The notes below the pieces were generated by a model. That model saw only the letters and a list, made by a program, of their open reading frames with translations. It was not told the DNA's origin and ran no database searches. 64,000 nucleotides of DNA from Adhaeribacter aerolatus (lineage in GTDB: Bacteria; Bacteroidota; Bacteroidia; Cytophagales; Hymenobacteraceae): contig NZ_BJYS01000030.1 of NCBI RefSeq assembly GCF_007991635.1, positions 1 through 64,000 on the forward strand, given 5' to 3'. Position numbers and translations under genes: made by a program. Within the stretch, counting starts at the first letter, position 1, and every line of letters starts with the position of its first letter. Positions 61,939 to 64,000 of the stretch are shown here, in pieces.

Positions 61939-62883
61939 TTACTTGGCAATCTCGGCCACATTGGCCTGGGTAATTAATTTAAAAGGAACCATCACTTCTT
62001 TCTCGTACGGTTCACCTTTGGCAATTTTTACCGCGGTTTGGATGGCTTTACCGCCTTGTTCCTGGGCATTCTGAAAAACGGTGGCATCTAACCGTCCTTT
62101 TTCTACAGCCTGGACCGCATCGGCTATGGCATCGATGCTAACTACCACCACTTTATCGTTTAGGTTGGCGTTTTCGAGGGCTTTTACGGCCCCCATGCCC
62201 ATTTCGTCGTTGTGGGCAAAGATGGCGTTAATTTTATCTCCGTGCGATTGAATCCAGTTTTCGGTAAGCGACATGGCTTTTGCGCGGTCCCATTCGCCGG
62301 TTTGTTCGGCTACCAGTTTAATATTAGGGTAATTTTTCAAAACTTCTTTGGCACCTTTATCGCGCTGTAACTGCGCAGCCTGGCCCATGTAGCCGTGAAT
62401 AATAAATACATTACCCTTGCCACCCAGTTTTTCGGCAATATGCTTCATGGCAATACGGCCGGATTCTACATCGTCGGAGCCCACAAAGGCGGTAGGCGTA
62501 GCGCTGGTAGCGGAGTTAACGTTGATGATGGGAATATTGGCCGCCTTTGCTTTTTGCACTGCTGCTGAACTGGCTTCTACCTCGCAGGGGTTCAGAATAA
62601 TAGCGTCTACGCCTTGGGCAATAAAGCTTTCTACCTGTTCAACCTGTTTTAAAGCCGAGCGCTCGGCATCTACCGAGACCAATTCTACGCCTAGCTCGTC
62701 GGCTTTCTTTTGCATCTCGTCGGCGATGTTTACAATAAATTCGTTTTGCATGCTCAGCATGGTAGCGCCGATTACCAGCTTTTCACCGCCGGCTTCTTCG
62801 GTTGTTCCGCGGTTACAACCGGAAAACAGGATTAGGGTAAATAAAGCAGCAAATGAGGTTTTCTTTAACAATTTGTGGTGCAT
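61939..62883 (-). CDS. rbsB: ribose-type ABC transporter periplasmic binding lipoprotein
   Basis: The 314-residue protein has a lipoprotein signal (LFTLILFSGC, Cys23). The mature part is a type 1 periplasmic sugar-binding protein: VIGATMLSMQNEFIVNIADEMQKKADELG, FIAQGVDAIILNPCEV, IPIINVNSAT, VGSDDVESGRIAMKHIAEKLGG, IFAHNDEMGMGAVKAL, VVSIDAIADAVQAVEKGRLDATVFQNAQEQGGKAI. It binds a pentose or similar free sugar (ribose, allose, xylose or a rarer one; specificity not readable). The permease gene lies upstream on the same strand, 373 bp away across repeat copy C. The symbol is by family similarity only. Confidence 0.9.
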   Translation of the reverse strand: MHHKLLKKTSFAALFTLILFSGCNRGTTEEAGGEKLVIGATMLSMQNEFIVNIADEMQKKADELGVELVSVDAERSALKQVEQVESFIAQGVDAIILNPCEVEASSAAVQKAKAANIPIINVNSATSATPTAFVGSDDVESGRIAMKHIAEKLGGKGNVFIIHGYMGQAAQLQRDKGAKEVLKNYPNIKLVAEQTGEWDRAKAMSLTENWIQSHGDKINAIFAHNDEMGMGAVKALENANLNDKVVVVSIDAIADAVQAVEKGRLDATVFQNAQEQGGKAIQTAVKIAKGEPYEKEVMVPFKLITQANVAEIAK

Positions 62884-62989
62884 AAGTGGGTATTTTAAAA
62901 GAACTAAGAATTATTATTTTTAAATATTGATTCCTAAATATTCTGCTTCGGCTTAAAGATTTTAACTAACCGGTGAAGTAAACACTAGC

Positions 62990-63145
62990 ACCTCATCCCC
63001 CTCCTCAAGGCGAAGGGGTGCCGGTCTGACGATAGTTTACTTACCATGCATTTAAGAACCATAAGCAAGAGTATTATTTAAATTACAATTTATCGGATAA
63101 GTAATTTAAGTCCCTCGCCTTTAGGAGAGGGATTTAGGGTGAGGT
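62990..63145 (-). repeat. dispersed palindromic element, copy C (inverted)
   Basis: On the minus strand this starts ACCTCACCCTAAATCCC and ends GGGGGATGAGGT, about 156 bp. The first hairpin arm is TCCCTC / GAGGGA with inner pairing CCT / AGG. It shares CGTCAGACCGGC with copy B and the outer ends with copies A and B. It separates the permease and binding-protein genes. Confidence 0.75.
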
Positions 63146-63256
63146 CCTAAAACAAGAGTAATACTTTTCATAAGTAGATGAAAGATTCAAGTGTTCTCTC
63201 TTTCCTCGACTTAACCTATAAAACTATTGAGCATCTAATATCCAATGTCCAAATAC

Positions 63257-64000
63257 TTAATTACGCTTATTCTTATTTAAACTATCGAGTAGTACGGCGC
63301 CAATAATAATAAGCCCCATTACTACTTGCTGGTAATAAGAGCTAACATTAAGTAAATCGAGGCTGTTGCTGATAACGCCAATTAACAAAGCGCCCAGCAA
63401 GGTGCCGGTTATAGTGCCCACGCCGCCCGAAGTACTGGTGCCTCCAATAATAGCCGCGGCAATAGCACTTAGTTCAAAGCCGATGCCCACGTTGGGTTGA
63501 CCGGTAGAAATGCGGGACGTTAAAATAATACCCGCCAAAGCAGCTAAGCCTCCACCTAAAGTATACACAAAAAGCTTTACCTGGTTTACATTAATGCCCG
63601 ATGCCCGCGCCGCCTGTTCGTTGCCGCCCACCGCATACACGTACCGACCCATAATCGTTTTTCTTAAGAGTAGCGTGCAGATGATAAAAACTACTATTAA
63701 TATTAATATGGGCAATGGAATGCCCAATAAATTGCCGCTGCCAATGTAGTTAAAACTATCCGACAAATTAGAAATGGGCCGACCTTTACTCAGAATTAGG
63801 GCCAGGCCCCGGCCAATGGTCATGGTGCCTAAAGTAACAATAAAAGCCGGTACTTTGCCTTTGGTAATAGCCAGGCCGTTAAGCGATCCAAAAGCCAGCC
63901 CTACGAGTAACCCCAAAGCCAGTGGTACGACCAGCGGGTAATTATCGGCGCGGGCGAAAGTAGCCGTAACCACGCTCGTAACCGCTACTACTGACCCTAC
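63257..64000 (-). CDS. rbsC: ribose-type ABC transporter permease (partial, runs off right edge)
   Basis: The frame is open from the window edge to the stop at 63257, 247 residues; the N-terminal part (about 70 residues by family length) is missing. Multiple membrane helices are visible (LVVPLALGLLVGLAFGSLNGLAI, LPILILIVVFIICTLLL) with CUT2 permease hallmarks: GKVPAFIVTLGTMTIGRGLALILSKG, GRYVYAVGGNEQAARASGINV, YTLGGGLAALAGIILTSRI, LSAIAAAIIGGTSTSGGVGTITGTLLGALLIG. It forms the membrane channel for the binding protein encoded next; the ATPase gene is expected beyond the right edge. An apparent GTG start at 63973 is just an internal valine. Confidence 0.93.
   Translation of the reverse strand, partial: VGSVVAVTSVVTATFARADNYPLVVPLALGLLVGLAFGSLNGLAITKGKVPAFIVTLGTMTIGRGLALILSKGRPISNLSDSFNYIGSGNLLGIPLPILILIVVFIICTLLLRKTIMGRYVYAVGGNEQAARASGINVNQVKLFVYTLGGGLAALAGIILTSRISTGQPNVGIGFELSAIAAAIIGGTSTSGGVGTITGTLLGALLIGVISNSLDLLNVSSYYQQVVMGLIIIGAVLLDSLNKNKRN

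Noticed and set aside
63973-63973. GTG at 63973 as a start for the permease
   Set aside because: The frame continues open to the window edge and the family N-terminus is missing, so the gene is simply cut by the window.

Overview
The window looks like a chromosomal stretch from a glycan-degrading member of the Bacteroidota, most likely Cytophagales (a Hymenobacteraceae genus such as Adhaeribacter would fit, but the genus is a guess). The evidence is four SusC/SusD pairs, a Bacteroidota-type ECF sigma/FecR pair, a hybrid two-component regulator, promoter boxes of the TAnnTTTG type, and many Tat- and lipoprotein-exported proteins. There are no tRNA or rRNA genes, no CRISPR array and no recognisable insertion sequence.

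Left part (1-11,049). A lipoprotein of the VCBS/ASPIC class runs off the left edge on the minus strand. Divergent from it is a trans-envelope signalling locus: ECF sigma factor, FecR anti-sigma, a structured leader, a SusC with an STN signalling domain, SusD, and a secreted alpha/beta hydrolase. A gene-free stretch of about 1.5 kb follows.

Middle left (12,539-29,427, plus strand). This is a polysaccharide utilisation locus: SusC, SusD, a surface glycan-binding lipoprotein, GH9, GH43, a GT87-type membrane glycosyltransferase, a mannanase-like GH5 and a hybrid two-component system. Long hairpins punctuate it. The enzyme set suggests a beta-linked glucan or (gluco)mannan-like substrate; the exact glycan is not determined.

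Middle (29,500-43,904). Small genes (outer-membrane barrel, unknown protein, YdcF-like protein, DUF4468 protein) surround a minus-strand block made of SusC, SusD, a large SGNH/propeller/HEAT/cytochrome c lipoprotein, a ThuA protein and a tagatose-3-epimerase-like TIM barrel.

Right part (44,213-64,000, minus strand). Two paralogous sets of 'planctomycete-type' proteins (c-type cytochrome + DUF1549 + DUF1553, with a Tat-exported DUF1501 partner) flank a SusC/SusD pair. In one set the membrane domain is fused to the DUF1553 protein; in the other it sits in a separate cytochrome-LRR-CHB_HEX protein. A CUT2 (ribose-type) ABC permease and binding protein close the window. The likely theme is uptake of an unusual sugar or oligosaccharide followed by periplasmic, cytochrome-linked processing.

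The most novel-looking signals are (i) a 10-bp-periodic direct repeat of CAGGATA upstream of three minus-strand operons, (ii) the paired fused/split cytochrome-DUF1553-DUF1501 modules with a histidine-rich membrane domain, and (iii) a three-copy dispersed palindromic element of about 155-175 bp.
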